Shown here: positions 1 through 11,594 of the stretch, one piece after another | How positions within the stretch are numbered: the stretch's first letter is position 1 | Layout of the letters: each line of letters begins with the position of its first letter | Assembly (NCBI GenBank): GCA_025531455.1 | Contig: JAMYHL010000138.1 | Location: forward strand, 1 to 49,704 | Length of the DNA stretch: 49,704 bases | Direction of reading: 5' to 3' | From: Apiotrichum sp. Y4204 | Lineage: Eukaryota; Basidiomycota; Tremellomycetes; Trichosporonales; Trichosporonaceae | Program-made: the position numbers and the translations under genes | Notes under the pieces: generated by a model | What the model saw: only the letters and a program-made list of their open reading frames with translations | Databases searched by the model: none | Told to the model about the DNA's origin: nothing

Positions 1-2183
1 TCATCATCTACAATGGCAAGATTCTCCTCATCCGGCCCAAGATGTGGATGGCCAACGATGGCAACTACGTGAGCGGAGCGGAGCGACAGGATCTAATGTC
101 AGCGTGAGCTTCGCCACTTCACACCCTGGGACAAGCACAGGAGCACGGAGAAGCACTCGCTTCCCCGCATCATTCGCAATGTTACTGGCCAGGTATGTAC
201 TTGCAATGACATCCACGCTCATGCCAGACTCACGTGCCCTTCGGTGACGCTGTCATCACAACCGAGGACTCGGTGATTGGCATCGAACTTTGTGAAGAGC
301 TGTTCACCCCCAACTCCCCGCACATTGCCATGGGGCTTGATGGCGTTGAGATATTCACCAATTCGAGTGCGTCCCATCACGAACTTCGCAAGCTCAACCG
401 TCGTGTGGACCTCATCAAGGAAGCGACCATGAAGGTATATGACCTGACAGTATCACGCTAACTGTAGCTCGGAGGAGTTTACCTCTACGCAAATCAGCAG
501 GGATGTGACGGAGACAGGCTGTACTATGATGGCGCTTGCATGATTGCCATGAACGGTCAGATTCTTGCCCAAGGTCACCAGTTCTCCCTCAGCGACGTCG
601 AGGTTGTCACCGCTACGATCGACCTTCAGGCCGTTCGCTCTCACCGCAAGCTCTCGAGCCGCTCTCATCAAGCCTCGCAGTCTCCTGCTTACGAGCGGTA
701 CGATGTTGACATGCGTCTTGACGGCGGCCAGGTGATGCGCATTGGGGAGGATGAGACCCCCGAGAAGGGCATTCGCTATCATACCCCCGAGGAGGAGATC
801 GCGTGAGTGCAAGGTGTGCACCACTTGTGTCCATATTGACGCTCCCCAGTCTTGGTCCCGCATGTTGGCTTTGGGATTACCTCCGCCGCTCGCGCACCCA
901 AGGCTACTTCGTCCCGCTTTCCGGAGGTATCGACTCCTGCTCGACCGCCGTCATCGTCTACTCGATGTGTCGCATGGTCGCCTCTGCCGCTACTGAGGGT
1001 AGTGAGTGCCACAGTTTTGGTTTCATACTGCTATCTTTGAGTTTTGGCTAATAGAAGACAAGCAGGTCATTGCTGATGCTCGTCGTATGACAGGTGAGCC
1101 TGCCGACTCCTCATACCTTCCGACAGACCCCAAGGAATTTTGCCACCGCATCTTCCACACCTGCTACATGGGAACCGAGAACAGCTCTGCCGACACACGG
1201 AAGCGAGCAAAGGATCTTGCGGAAGCCATCGGCGCGTACCATGTTGATCTCAACATGGATACCGCCGTCACTGCCGTCAGGGGTATTTTCTCCATGATTA
1301 CCGGCAAGACTCCGCGCTTCGCCGTGCACGGTGGTACGAGTGCGGAGAATCTTGCCCTGCAGAACATCCAAGCCCGACTTCGCATGGTTGTTGGATACAT
1401 GTTTGCCCAGCTCCTGCCCTGGGCACGTGGAAAGGTTGGTGGTCTCCTCGTCCTTGGGTCTGCAAACGTCGACGAAAGTCTCCGGGGGTACTTTACCAAA
1501 TACGAGTGAGCATCAGGTGGGCGCCGTCGATACTGACAAGCAGCTGCTCCAGTGCGGATATCAACCCTATCGGTGGTATCTCCAAAACAGATTTGAAGCG
1601 TTTTATTGCATACGCAGAGGTGGAATTCAAGCTTCCCATCCTTAGGAGGTGAGTCCCAGTGCTCTCCCTGGCGGCTAACATCAGTTTCCTTGACGCCACT
1701 CCGTCGGCCGAATTGATCCCCATCAACAACGATAGCGTGCAATCCGATGAGGTAGAGATGGGCATGTCATACGACGAACTTTCCGTCTATGGCCGCCTTC
1801 GTAAGGTCGACAAGTGCGGTCCCTTCTCCATGTTTGTCAACCTCGCGCAAAAGTGGGGCTCGGTGCTTTCACCCACTGAAGTGGCGGAGAAGGTGAAGCA
1901 TTTCTGGTTCATGCATGCCATCAATCGCCACAAGATGTGAGTAGTCGAACCCGAGGACGAGCTAACGTCAGGACGACGCTCACTCCCTCGGTACACATGG
2001 AGGGCTACTCCCCGGACGACAACCGTAAGTGAGAGTTTGCATGTCACCCACTCACTCAAAGGCTTTGATCTCCGTCCATTCCTTTACCCCTCCCGCTTCG
2101 AGCATCAGTTCAAGCGCATCGACGAGGAAGCTGCTCGTCTTCCGAACCGCGCAAACGTTACGGACAAGGCAAAGGTGGACTAG
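1..2183 (+). CDS. QNS1: Glutamine-dependent NAD+ synthetase (5' end missing)
   Basis: Makes NAD+ from deamido-NAD+ using ATP and ammonia released from glutamine by its own N-terminal nitrilase-type glutaminase domain. The window opens inside that domain, roughly at residue 100 of a ~700-residue family protein. Visible motifs are the catalytic-cysteine segment [10 protein letters not shown] (about 275-310), the CN-hydrolase end [12 protein letters not shown] (about 522-552), the synthetase start [13 protein letters not shown], the ATP P-loop [12 protein letters not shown] (about 918-952), [16 protein letters not shown] and the C-terminal RHKMTTLTPS...YSPDDNRFDLRPF. Introns read as 69-102, 193-227, 435-467, 803-849, one near 988-1053, and others near 1508, 1651, 1937 and 2028; each joins family-matching sequence in frame. 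Stop is TAG at 2181. The gene converges on the aminopeptidase, with 212 bp between stops. Identification is secure; the missing start lies outside the window. Confidence 0.96.
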
Positions 2184-2395
2184 ATTGTGGTAATGTGATA
2201 CAAGCAGAAGGGGGTCGGATGGCATGGATGGACTTTGGAGAAACGTTAGCCTTTCCCGTATACTGTGCACCTTGCTCCAGCCCATGGGTCCTTGATATAT
2301 CATCCGGTGCATCATTGTCGTAGCCATTCCGCGAGGTATGTGGATCTGGGTCCGATTCAAAACGCAACTACTGCCTGTCCCTCTTTTCTGTGCGG

Positions 2396-4780
2396 TTAGA
2401 TAGCCTCACACTGGCGCTTAAGCCATGCCAGTGCGCGATCATCACCGAACGCCTCGAGTTTGGGGGCGACCTTCTGCAGTACCTCGGAGTGGTACTCGTT
2501 GATCCAGTCGCGCTCGGATGGGGAGAGAAGGGACTTGTCAATCAGGCTGGTCTGGATCGGGCACTACGGGCGTCAGCCTATCGATTCAGAGGTGGAAGGG
2601 TCATGGACTAAAGCAAGTCCGATGAACAGCGATGGGGAGGATCAAATCTCTGTGACTAACCATTGTGAAGTTCTCAAACTGGAGGTAGATCTTGTTGCCA
2701 AAGTTGTTCGGCGTCTGGGCATTGCGCACGACAACCACGCTCTCGATGCGGATGCCAAACTTGCCGTCGGCGTAGTATCCGGGCTCGTTCGAGATAACCA
2801 TGCCCTCAACCATGCCGACCTCGTTGTAGGCCGGACGGGGACCGACTCCTTGCGGGCCCTCGTGGACGTTCAGGAAGTGGCCAACGCCGTGTCCAGTACC
2901 GTGACTACCGTCAGCTATTGCGTCGTGTGGCCAGCTTACCGGTAGTCAAGACCATCCTGCCAAAGCGGCCGACGGGCGACAGTGTCAAGCACAAAGCCAG
3001 TCGTTCCCGAAGGGAATACCATAGTGTCAAGCGCAATGTGGCCCTGAAGCACGCGTGTGAATGCGCGCTTCTCCTCATCAGTCGGGGTACCGAAATGCTG
3101 TTACAGTCAGTGTGGAGCCTAATCTACACTAGAGGCGACTCACAAGGGTGCGCGTCACATCCGTAGTGCCGTCCATGTACTGGGCGCCAGAGTCGCACAG
3201 GTAGATCTGGTTTCGGTCGATGACGGCGCTACCCTGCTCCGGTGGAGAGTAGTGGATAACGGCGGCGTTGGCGCCGGTCGACGAGATGGTATCAAACGAG
3301 AGACCCTTGAACAGCTCGTTCTCACTGGTCAAGTCAGTAGGAGGTACAGCAGCATCTTCACACGTGACACGCAGGACTCACGAGCGGAACTTCTCCAGCA
3401 CTGAAGCGGCATCAAACTCAGTCCACTGCTCGCCCTTGCCGAGGACCTCCTCAAGCCAGGAGAAGTAGCGGACGAGAGCAGCACCATCACGGATGTGGCA
3501 GCGGCGGAAGCCCTCAATCTCAGTTGCGTTCTTGCGCGCCTTGGCCTCCTCGACCATCGAGCGGCGGACCTCGACAAACTCTTCGCCGATCGCGCTGGCC
3601 ACAGCCCAGCTGGTCTTGTTACCGATGATGACCTTGTCGGTCTTGACAATCTTCTCCTTGGGCTCTTCGGGCTTGTCGGACGGAGCGGGCTGCGCGGGGG
3701 GAGGAGTGGGTGCGGGAGGAGGCGCGGGCGGCTCGGCAGCGGCGGCGGCCGCCTCGGCCTTCTTCTTCTCCTCAGCCTCAGCCTTCTGGGCAGTAAGAAG
3801 GCCGCGCCAGCTGTCCAGAGCAGTCCAGACCTGAGCGTAGTCGAGCACGGCGACGCGGTTCGCCTGCAAGTACTCGCGAACCTCGGCCGGCAGGGACGCA
3901 AGCTGACAGAAGAGGGTGCAGTCGTGAGGAGTGACGATCGCGTACGCGAAGAAGACGGGGTTGTAGGGAATGTCACTGCCACGCAGGTTAAACAACCACG
4001 CAACCTCGTCGAGGGCGCTAATGACAGTGCCGGGCGAGCCTATCTTCGCAAGCTTGTCGCGGAGCTTCTTGAGTTTGGTAGAGACGCTCTCGCCGGCGTA
4101 CTCGTCACCAAGCCAAAAGATGGGGTTCGTCGGACGCGGGGGGCGGTTGCCGTTCCAGACAATGTCGACAAGGTTGTCCGCGATGGGCACAAGGGCACGG
4201 GTAGGATCCTTCTCAAGCGCCTTGAGGAGGGGTGCCGTATCAGACTGCGAAATGACGTGCGGATCAATACCAATCCGAGTCGTCGGGCCAGTCTCCTGTT
4301 GGTCAGTGCAAATCCAAGGGGCACATACTTTGAGCCACTGGGACCACGTCGGGGTCTCGGGTAGGCCAGCCTTCATAAGCGTCCACCTGTGTGTCAGCTT
4401 ATCAGCCATGGGTCGCACGTACTCCTCGCCGAGCTCCTTGGAGGCCTGCAGAAAGTAGCGGCCGTCGGTCCAGCAGAGCGCCTCCGTCTGCGTGACCACG
4501 GCGGTCCCTGCTGAGCCGAGAAAGCCGCTGATAAACGCGCGGCGCGCATCACACGGCGCGAGGTATTCGGACGAGTCTGGAGTGAGCTGCCAGTAGACCG
4601 AGTAGGCCAAGTGTCCCGGTACGCACGAGCATCTTCGGTGGGAACGACACTGACTGTCAGCGCTCTTCCTCTGCTGGAGAAGACTCTCTTCCCTGCTGCC
4701 ACGTACTAGACGCCGATGTTGCGCTCGCGCATGAGGTCTCGCAAGGCGGAGAGCCTAGCGCGAGCATCGAGGGCAGCCAT
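2396..4780 (-). CDS. Xaa-Pro aminopeptidase P (cytosolic, M24B)
   Basis: Metallopeptidase that removes an N-terminal residue preceding proline. Architecture matches human XPNPEP1 and yeast Fra1: two creatinase-like domains ([50 protein letters not shown]) and a C-terminal pita-bread catalytic domain. Metal ligands are visible in [16 protein letters not shown] (about 3145-3215), in a [16 protein letters not shown] block (about 2850-2900), and in the glutamates of [16 protein letters not shown]. The start is the ATG at 4778-4780, giving [17 protein letters not shown]; two upstream introns (4650-4706, 4577-4626) restore VYVVPTEDAHSSEY. Later introns include 4387-4422 (36 nt) and 4296-4328 (33 nt), both multiples of three. 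Stop is TAA at 2396-2398. A ~48-residue Ala/Pro/Lys/Glu-rich insertion (3650-3793) is unusual and is reported as a finding. About 640-650 residues; no targeting signal seen. Confidence 0.95.
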
Positions 4781-7700
4781 CACGTTGCGAAGTACAGGAG
4801 TACGCCGGAAAATGGTGGAGGTGTCGGTAGTTCAAGTAAGCAGAAAGAGGCACTCCGGGAGATGCTGGGAGCAGTGTCGGGCACAGTGGGAACAGAAGAA
4901 CAAGGGGGTGTGGGTGTGGATGTGGATGTGGGATGTGGATTGTTCGCTGACGGATGGCGCAACTGACAACAACAATGGCCTTTTGAAGCACGGTTCACAT
5001 GAGGCCATGAGGGCTGCGCGTACTGCTGGGGAGGGCCAAAGGTGGAGGTGTTCCACTTTGGTCACTTGACCACTCCCAGTCCCAGTCCCTCGTTCCAGCA
5101 TTCCATCAACAACCTCCGTTATCTCAATCTCCATCGGCGCTTGCTCCCTGGAGAGAATGTGTATCATAGGGGACGATGCAAAGCTATAGAGAGAGAAAGA
5201 GAGAGCAGCATGTGCTTGGCGCTTAGCAGCGGAGTAGCATGTCTTGTGGAGACTATTTTCCGTTCCTATCTTTGGCTCCTGACATTGCTCTCGCACCTTC
5301 ACATGTTCTGTCCTTCGGAGGATCGGAGTGAGAGCGATTGTAGCTAGTTGCCGCTGGCTGTTAGCTGGCTTATGGGTTACTGGCTGCTTTGTCGTGCCAG
5401 ATGGATGCTCAAAGTCCTCGGAAGCTCACAAATCATGCATGCGTCGCAACTTGTGCATGTGGGGCGCTTCGGAGATGGCCGTCGCCGGCCGGCACTCGCT
5501 CAGTGCACCCAGCTGATGTCTCGGTTATGTAAGTAACCCCTTCGATCAACATTGATGCCATCTTGTATCCTCTCTGTTGTGGAATTGTTGTATTGTACGC
5601 GTGTTCCTGCACAGTGGGCTAACTCGGTAACGAGGCTAGTTGAGACCACACGACGTTCCCCAACAGACCACCTGGTCAGCCAAAGGTACTGCTCTGGCCC
5701 TACAGTCGATCGCCCTAGCTAGCCAGCGAGGAGCCAGGTCGGTTTGCATTCTTCAGCCGCGTTGCCCGGCCTCTTTCGAAACAGCATGGGGTTGCTGATC
5801 GATCTCACGAGAGTCCCAGCAGAAATTCATCCCTTTATTGTGATACATTTGAACCAAGCTATACAAAGAACACCACATCTGCCCTGTTGATGTCAGCGAG
5901 TTTTCACCGTCAGGTTAACAGCGAAAAGAAAACAGGAGGGGAGATCGAGTGGTATCAGGAGAAAAAGATCGAAGCCTGACCCCAGCTTGAAGCCGAGATT
6001 CATAATTTTCAGTGTGTGTTAAGGCATCATGCGAGCGCGAACTGCGTTTGCGCGTGTGTAGCTCAATGGAAGGGGGAGAGAATCACTCACAGTATCTATT
6101 GCAATGGAGCTGGGTGAGGTGGTCGAGTGTACAGAAGTGAACAAGAAGAGAACAACAAAGTGTCAAACAGAAATGGAAAGAAGGAGGTAGACTGGAAAAA
6201 AAAAGAGCGAAAGACGGAATGAAATTGTACCTATTTTTCCGATTTTCCGTTGTTAATTTTGGGTGGTGCACCTGGGGTGCGAGAGTGTAAGAGATCGTGC
6301 GAGACGTACGTGCCAGATCGCTAGATGCGATATGCGAATATGCGAGACATTCGCAGACACGCGAGACAGCGCGCTACGCACGGCAGCACACTGCAATTCC
6401 GCAAAGTATGCGTGGCCCTGCAGACGTGCAGACGCGGAGACGCGTAGACCAGGCTGCAGGCCTGCAGGCTGTGCTGGGCTGCAGGCCCTAGAGGCAGGAT
6501 GAAGACCTGCGCTCTACCCACTGCCGCCTTCGCAGATACCGATGTGTGCGCAGGCCAGTAGAGTTGCATGTTGCACGGTGCTGGCCACTCTAACTGCTCT
6601 GTCACGATCTTGCCATCGATGGTGAGCACGGTGAGTGCCCTCCTCCAATGCAATCTGACATATCGCTCCTCTCTCCTGACAGGACCAAACATGCCGAGCA
6701 TGCATCATCGCGCTCATCTTAAGCCATTGTTCTTGACGCTAATCTATACTGACCATGTTGACTTGTAATCTACATGGTGCTAGTCAATGCCAAGTCGAAG
6801 CTAGTCTTCCTTTAATCGTTCTAGTCGCTTGTTCCATATCCGCAACAATCCGGGGGTGGTCCCGCTGACCATCAACCTCCCGATTAACCTTCCGACCCCG
6901 ATCCGGATCTCGGGATGCAGACCGAGCCTTGAGGCCTCGAGTTTCTGGCGAATTCTGGCTTGGAAGGGCTTCTGAGCTTCTGAGCTGAGCGCAGCTCTGT
7001 CGGCGCTGGAGAAGAGTGGACGGCTCCCCGATATCGCCAGAGGGGCCAACATGCCCACATAATCGCTCGTGATCCCTCTCATCCCTCACACGATCCGCGC
7101 AATCCGCCCCGTCAACCCGCGAGGTCGCGAGTCCGGGATTCGGCACACGTTGATATTCCACTACCAGCTACTACCGAGCTACCGATCAACACAGGGCCGC
7201 GCCCCCGCCCACTGGTCAATTGGCAGCTGGCCAACTGGTCGACGGACAGATTTATCGACCCGTGTCATTAATAGCACTGCGTTGCTCCCTTGCCTTACCT
7301 CGTTCCATGTAGTATGTAGTATCTATGTCTGCCCATCATCGACTCTGTAATGCCCTCCTCCCCGCAGTGATCAGGGTCAATCTTGAAGAGATCAATGAAC
7401 GAACGTGCGCGAATTAAGCGCAGGTACCTCTCGCCCACGCATACAAGAATAGCGTCTCGGGTTCTCTGCGGAGATGCCTCGCCTCCCGCAAAGATCACCA
7501 ATTTAGACTTCGACTCCACAGTAGAGTGTATGTATAGTAGAGGCACGGTCCTGGCGTGGAATGGTACTACCGTACTCCTACTGTTGATGTTGGTCTCTTG
7601 GCAGAAAGAGTGAGTGACCTCATCTGACGGGCATCAAGAGGATTACGAGACGGAGTCGTGGAAAGGGGCCATCATCGAACCTCTTGCACTAGCCCTCTTC

Positions 7701-9283
7701 GGCCCAGGATTGTCTGCAAAGCATGCAACCAAGCACCCGCGACCTGATCTGAACTCGTCCGCACCTCCGCCCTCGCACGTGTTTGACCAAGACCGCAGGA
7801 AGCACAGCTACTGGCCACCGGTGGTTACTGGTATACTCGCCTGGATTTGCACGAGCCGCGACCGTCTCCCCGCGGGACGATGAAACAGCAAGACCGTCAG
7901 CGATCAGTCAAGATGCAAGAAGCTAAGGGGGAGATAGTGGCGCCAACAGCCGTCGGTGGGGCCAACAGCCGTGGCTTGACCCGGTCCAGACTAGAGATCG
8001 AAAGAAAAGCTATTGCGTGTTGGCCACTGCTGCTCTGACATGGCGTTGCTCATTTAGCCCACCAGCAGCGACTGGCCGCGGTTTCCCATATTCTCATCAT
8101 CCTTCATCGCATCAACGATAGTGCGCTTCGTGCTTTCCGCTCTCGCTCGCTCACTCTCACTCTTACTCTCACCCTCCCTTCCACATCCGACCGTCTGTTC
8201 AAATCGCCCGCTCATAACACTCAAACGCATCTATCTCCCAATCACTAAATCATCCTCAACCGTTGTAAACAGGACGCCTCAACTGTGTACCCCGTGGCGT
8301 CTGTGGCGTTGTCGTTGTCCCTCATCTTTCACCATCTTCCACCTCTCTCCATCGGCCACTGGACCTGATACATCTCGCTTGTCGCCTGTTGACCCCACTC
8401 CAACAACTGCGAACGCTTCCAGGAACTGCCCCACTTTCTGTCTGTGGCGTGAACGACAATATCAACATACCATCTTGGGCTGAACGACGGCTAATCTCTA
8501 ATAGACATACGACTGGTGTGTGGTGCTTGCTACACTACCTGTAGTGGTCAGCAATCTCGTTCTCGATCTTGGCCCAGAGTGCTCAGCGCTCCGTGCCTTG
8601 TTTGATCCTCCCTCCACTGTAATCGACTGTCACACGTAAGACCACGTGTTTCTCGAACGCGGCCATTCACCGGGATCTTGGTGCTCACCCATTTTTTTGT
8701 TATATTGTATTTTTTTTGCAGTGATTCCCACTGGCCCCACTGTGGGCCACTGCGGGGGCGGCTGATTACTATTGGCGCTGCGACTAGACTAGGCTGTTAA
8801 AGCTAACAAGCTATAAGCTGGGCTACGCTGGGCTGGGCTTGGGCTTGGGCTTGCATCCACTTTGGACACACCTTTCTCTGCCTCTCCGTGTCGCTCTCCT
8901 TCGATTGTCCATCCCACTCTACTGCTACTACTGCCACTTTTTGCTCGGTCATCCTACTTCGGTCGTCGTCATCTTCTCCTCACCTCTCCACCCCCCCCCC
9001 CCCCTTCTCACCACACACACACACACACACCCACAACTCCAAACCTCTCTCACCACCGTCGCACTCGCATTTCTTTCGAGTCGCACCACCCCAACCCCCC
9101 CCCTCCCCCCTTCCGGTCCAACACAACCCCAGCCCCCACTCCTCGAAATCGCGCACACCGCATTCCTGTATCATTAGCTCTGCGCATCGATAACTGCTCA
9201 GCACTACCGGCTTCCTCTTTTACCACCCATCCATGGTGACCCTTACAGTGTAATCGTTCGTCTCGTGTCCCCGCTCAGACGCC
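4781..9283. other. 4.5-kb intergenic region without a convincing gene
   Basis: Divergent gap between the aminopeptidase and the cyclin gene. The left end (4781-5300) is probably the aminopeptidase promoter and leader. The right end (about 8100-9283) is strongly CT-rich, as expected of a long leader for the cyclin gene, with a C14 run and a CA microsatellite. The middle has only short open frames with no family resemblance and no sensible splicing pattern. One intron-like segment (about 6632-6682, GTGAGT to CTCCTGACAG) could belong to a noncoding transcript. A GCAGAC-rich patch at 6343-6446 resembles sequences near 14060 and 23930. Two CACGTG sites lie at 7776-7781 and 8643-8648. Confidence 0.6.
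8991..9031. repeat. C14 homopolymer followed by (CA)n microsatellite
   Basis: A run of 14 C (8991-9004) is followed within 10 bp by about ten CA units (9012-9031). Both sit in the CT-rich leader or promoter of the cyclin gene that starts at 9284. Likely length-polymorphic. Confidence 0.9.
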
Positions 9284-10879
9284 ATGACCGACCAGCGCGG
9301 CGGGGCTTCCTCCTCCACACCACAATCGGGGTCCGCAGTCGCGTCAGCATCGGCATCATCCGCATTGGCGTCGGCATCGGCATCGGCATCCGGATCAGCT
9401 TCTGCCGCTTCCTCACTTCCAGAGTCTGCATCAGTTGGCCTGGGGTTTGATCCCCATGGTTCAGGCGTCTCTGCAGCACCGCAAACCCAGACGTCGAGTG
9501 ACAAACCCGAGCTCCCATGGGCTTTCATTGATTGCCCTTCCGATATCCTCGTTATTCTTATCGCCCACATGCTGGACCTTCTGTGCCAGCACAATGATCA
9601 GGTCGTCCTAACACCGGACGCGTTGACGCGTTTCCATTCGCGTGCGCCACCGAACATTACAGTCATAGACTACCTAAGACGCATCGTTAAATACACAAAT
9701 TTGGAGGTGAGTTGGCAAGCATCGTGGTGTGGCCGGACCCGTGTGGCTGACCTCAGAAAATCCCCCTATTGTCACTCCTGGCGTACATCGACCTTACCTG
9801 TCAGAACTTACCAACCTTCACTCTCTCCTCGTTAACCGTCCACCGTTTCCTGATCGCGGGTGTGACGGCCGGATCCAAGGCGCAATGTGATGTGTTTTGC
9901 ACCAACTCACACTATGCCAAGGTCGGCGGCATCAAGGTCGGCGAGCTCAACTCCCTTGAGCGTGAATTTCTCCGTGTCACGGGCTGGGCACTTTGTGTAC
10001 GTTATCAGTTTTCATGTTGTTGTTGCTTTGCATTTGGCGCGATGCGTCGTGACTGAGCGCAAGTGGTGTTGGTTGGGACAGAATGCTGATGAAGTGCAGT
10101 GCAACGCGGATCTTCTACAGAGATATTACACCTCGCTCATTTCATCTCACGGCGGATATCTTCAGGCAGTTGAGCCCGCGGTCTCCCCTTTCCAGGCTTT
10201 CCCTGATGCGGGTAAAGCTGCACCAACTGATTCTAACCCGACAACTCCGGCGGGGGTTGATGAAGACGGTGACGAGGCGATGGCGCGAGGATCGGACTAT
10301 GGATCTGGCGACGAAGCCGAAGAGGACGATGACGACGAGGACGATGAGGAAGACGCCGATGTCAACGGCGGGATTGCCTCCCAGACGACTCCAACCCCGG
10401 GGTCAGCATCGGCACTCCCAGCGGGCGATCGAGGGCGAAGCCGGGCGCGCGGCGATACGATGGATGTCGACTCTCCAGAAGTACGTGCCGCTCGATCAGC
10501 CGCATCCCCAGCGATAGCAGCTGCCCCCGTGCCAGCGCTGCCAGTGCTAGCTCCAAACCGACGTTCAATGTCAGCTGAGCGACCCCTTGTCGGGACTGCA
10601 CGAGGCGCATTAAAACAGTTCGTTGGTGGCATTTTCCGACGAAACGAAACAGTGCCAACTACCGGTCCGAGTCCCGAAAAACGCCTGAGGTCCCAACCGT
10701 TGGGCCAGAGCTCCTCGGCGACGACATCGCCTGTTGTTGCACCATCGACTGATACGCCCAAGCCCTTGACACCACGGGTCCGCACCCGGGATGAGCGCAG
10801 TGTCGACAGTTTACGGGGAGCATCGCCGGCTGCCCCAGTCACGTTGGATGACGGCAAGCGGCGGGCGCGTGTGGAATGA
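9284..10879 (+). CDS. Pho80/Pcl-family cyclin (Pho85 CDK partner)
   Basis: Three exons (9284-9706, 9757-9996, 10082-10879) give 486 residues. A Ser/Ala-rich N-terminus built from GCATCG-type hexamers (about residues 20-45) is followed by the Pho80-type cyclin box: ITVIDYLRRIVKYTNLE, LLAYIDLTCQNLPTFTLSSL, TVHRFLIAGVTAGSKA and TNSHYAKVGGIKVGELNSLE, ending near RYYTSLISSHGG. These are hallmarks of the Pho80/PreG group, which binds Pho85-type kinases in phosphate sensing and related nutrient control. The 240-residue C-terminal tail is low complexity, with an acidic run EEDDDDEDDEEDAD and a basic end GKRRARVE; it is probably disordered and may carry regulatory phosphosites. It is longer than S. 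cerevisiae Pho80 (293 residues). Whether it serves phosphate signalling or another Pcl role cannot be told from sequence alone. Confidence 0.88.
9345..9405 (+). repeat. GCATCG-type hexanucleotide repeat in coding sequence
   Basis: Imperfect tandem copies of GCATCG/GCGTCG encode an alternating Ala-Ser tract near the N-terminus of the Pho80-like cyclin. In-frame length changes would be tolerated, so this is a candidate polymorphic site. Confidence 0.8.
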
Positions 10880-11594
10880 GATTGGAGATGGAGACGTCGC
10901 GGCGTAGTCAGAATGGTCTCAGCATTGCTTTTCTCCCAGCACTTCACATATACCCAGCACTCGCGCGCACATTGCAGGCACATTGCTTCTCAGACTTGGA
11001 TCTCACATCACAATGCGTACCCCCCCCTCCCCCCCCCCCGGAACCCAGTTCGTCAACGTTTTTTTCATCGTTCGTGCACATCCTTAGATCGTTGTATCAG
11101 GTAGTAGCAACCTATGTCAATCAACATGGCTCTCATGAGAATGGGACAGTGTGGTGCATCAGACAAGATGGCCAATGCTCGATGGGTAAACACGACTGAG
11201 AACCTGATCTGCAATTGACACTTTGCGCCCGTTTCTCGCAGTGCACAGCCTCACGCAGACACCTCCAGATCACTCCCTCACACTCATGCAACACCTGCGT
11301 TCACCGCGACACGTTGCGCACAACAGCTTAACGCTCCTTTAACGAAGGGCAATTCTGAGTCCATTTACCCTTATAGGTCGCGCCTCCTCAAACTGCACCC
11401 CCAGATGTCACTGTTCAAATCGTTACATGTCTCCGCTGTCAACTAACTGTCCGACTCATATGGTCCATGGATGTAATGACGTATAGGAGAAACAACAAGG
11501 CTACCGGATTATCTATGAAAGGGAGAGATACACTATGTCTGGGTCTGCTACTGCTACCAACTTCTGTTCTTCAACTTTTGGGACGGAGGGACAT
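10880..11594. other. Convergent 3' intergenic region
   Basis: Lies between the stops of the cyclin gene (+) and RNR2 (-) and should hold both 3' UTRs. It contains a C-rich patch near 11021-11041. No open frame with protein-like composition or splice support was seen. Confidence 0.7.

Noticed and set aside
3495..4364. 289-codon plus-strand frame rich in Gly/Leu/Arg
   Set aside because: Antisense to aminopeptidase P, which is recognised on the other strand.
6056..6125. tRNA-like A-box (TAGCTCAATGG) at 6059
   Set aside because: No B-box with proper spacing and no foldable acceptor, anticodon and T arms; treated as coincidence.
8121..9239. Several 100-130-codon plus-strand frames
   Set aside because: Ser/Pro/His-rich translations of a CT-rich leader with homopolymers and CA repeats; not real proteins.
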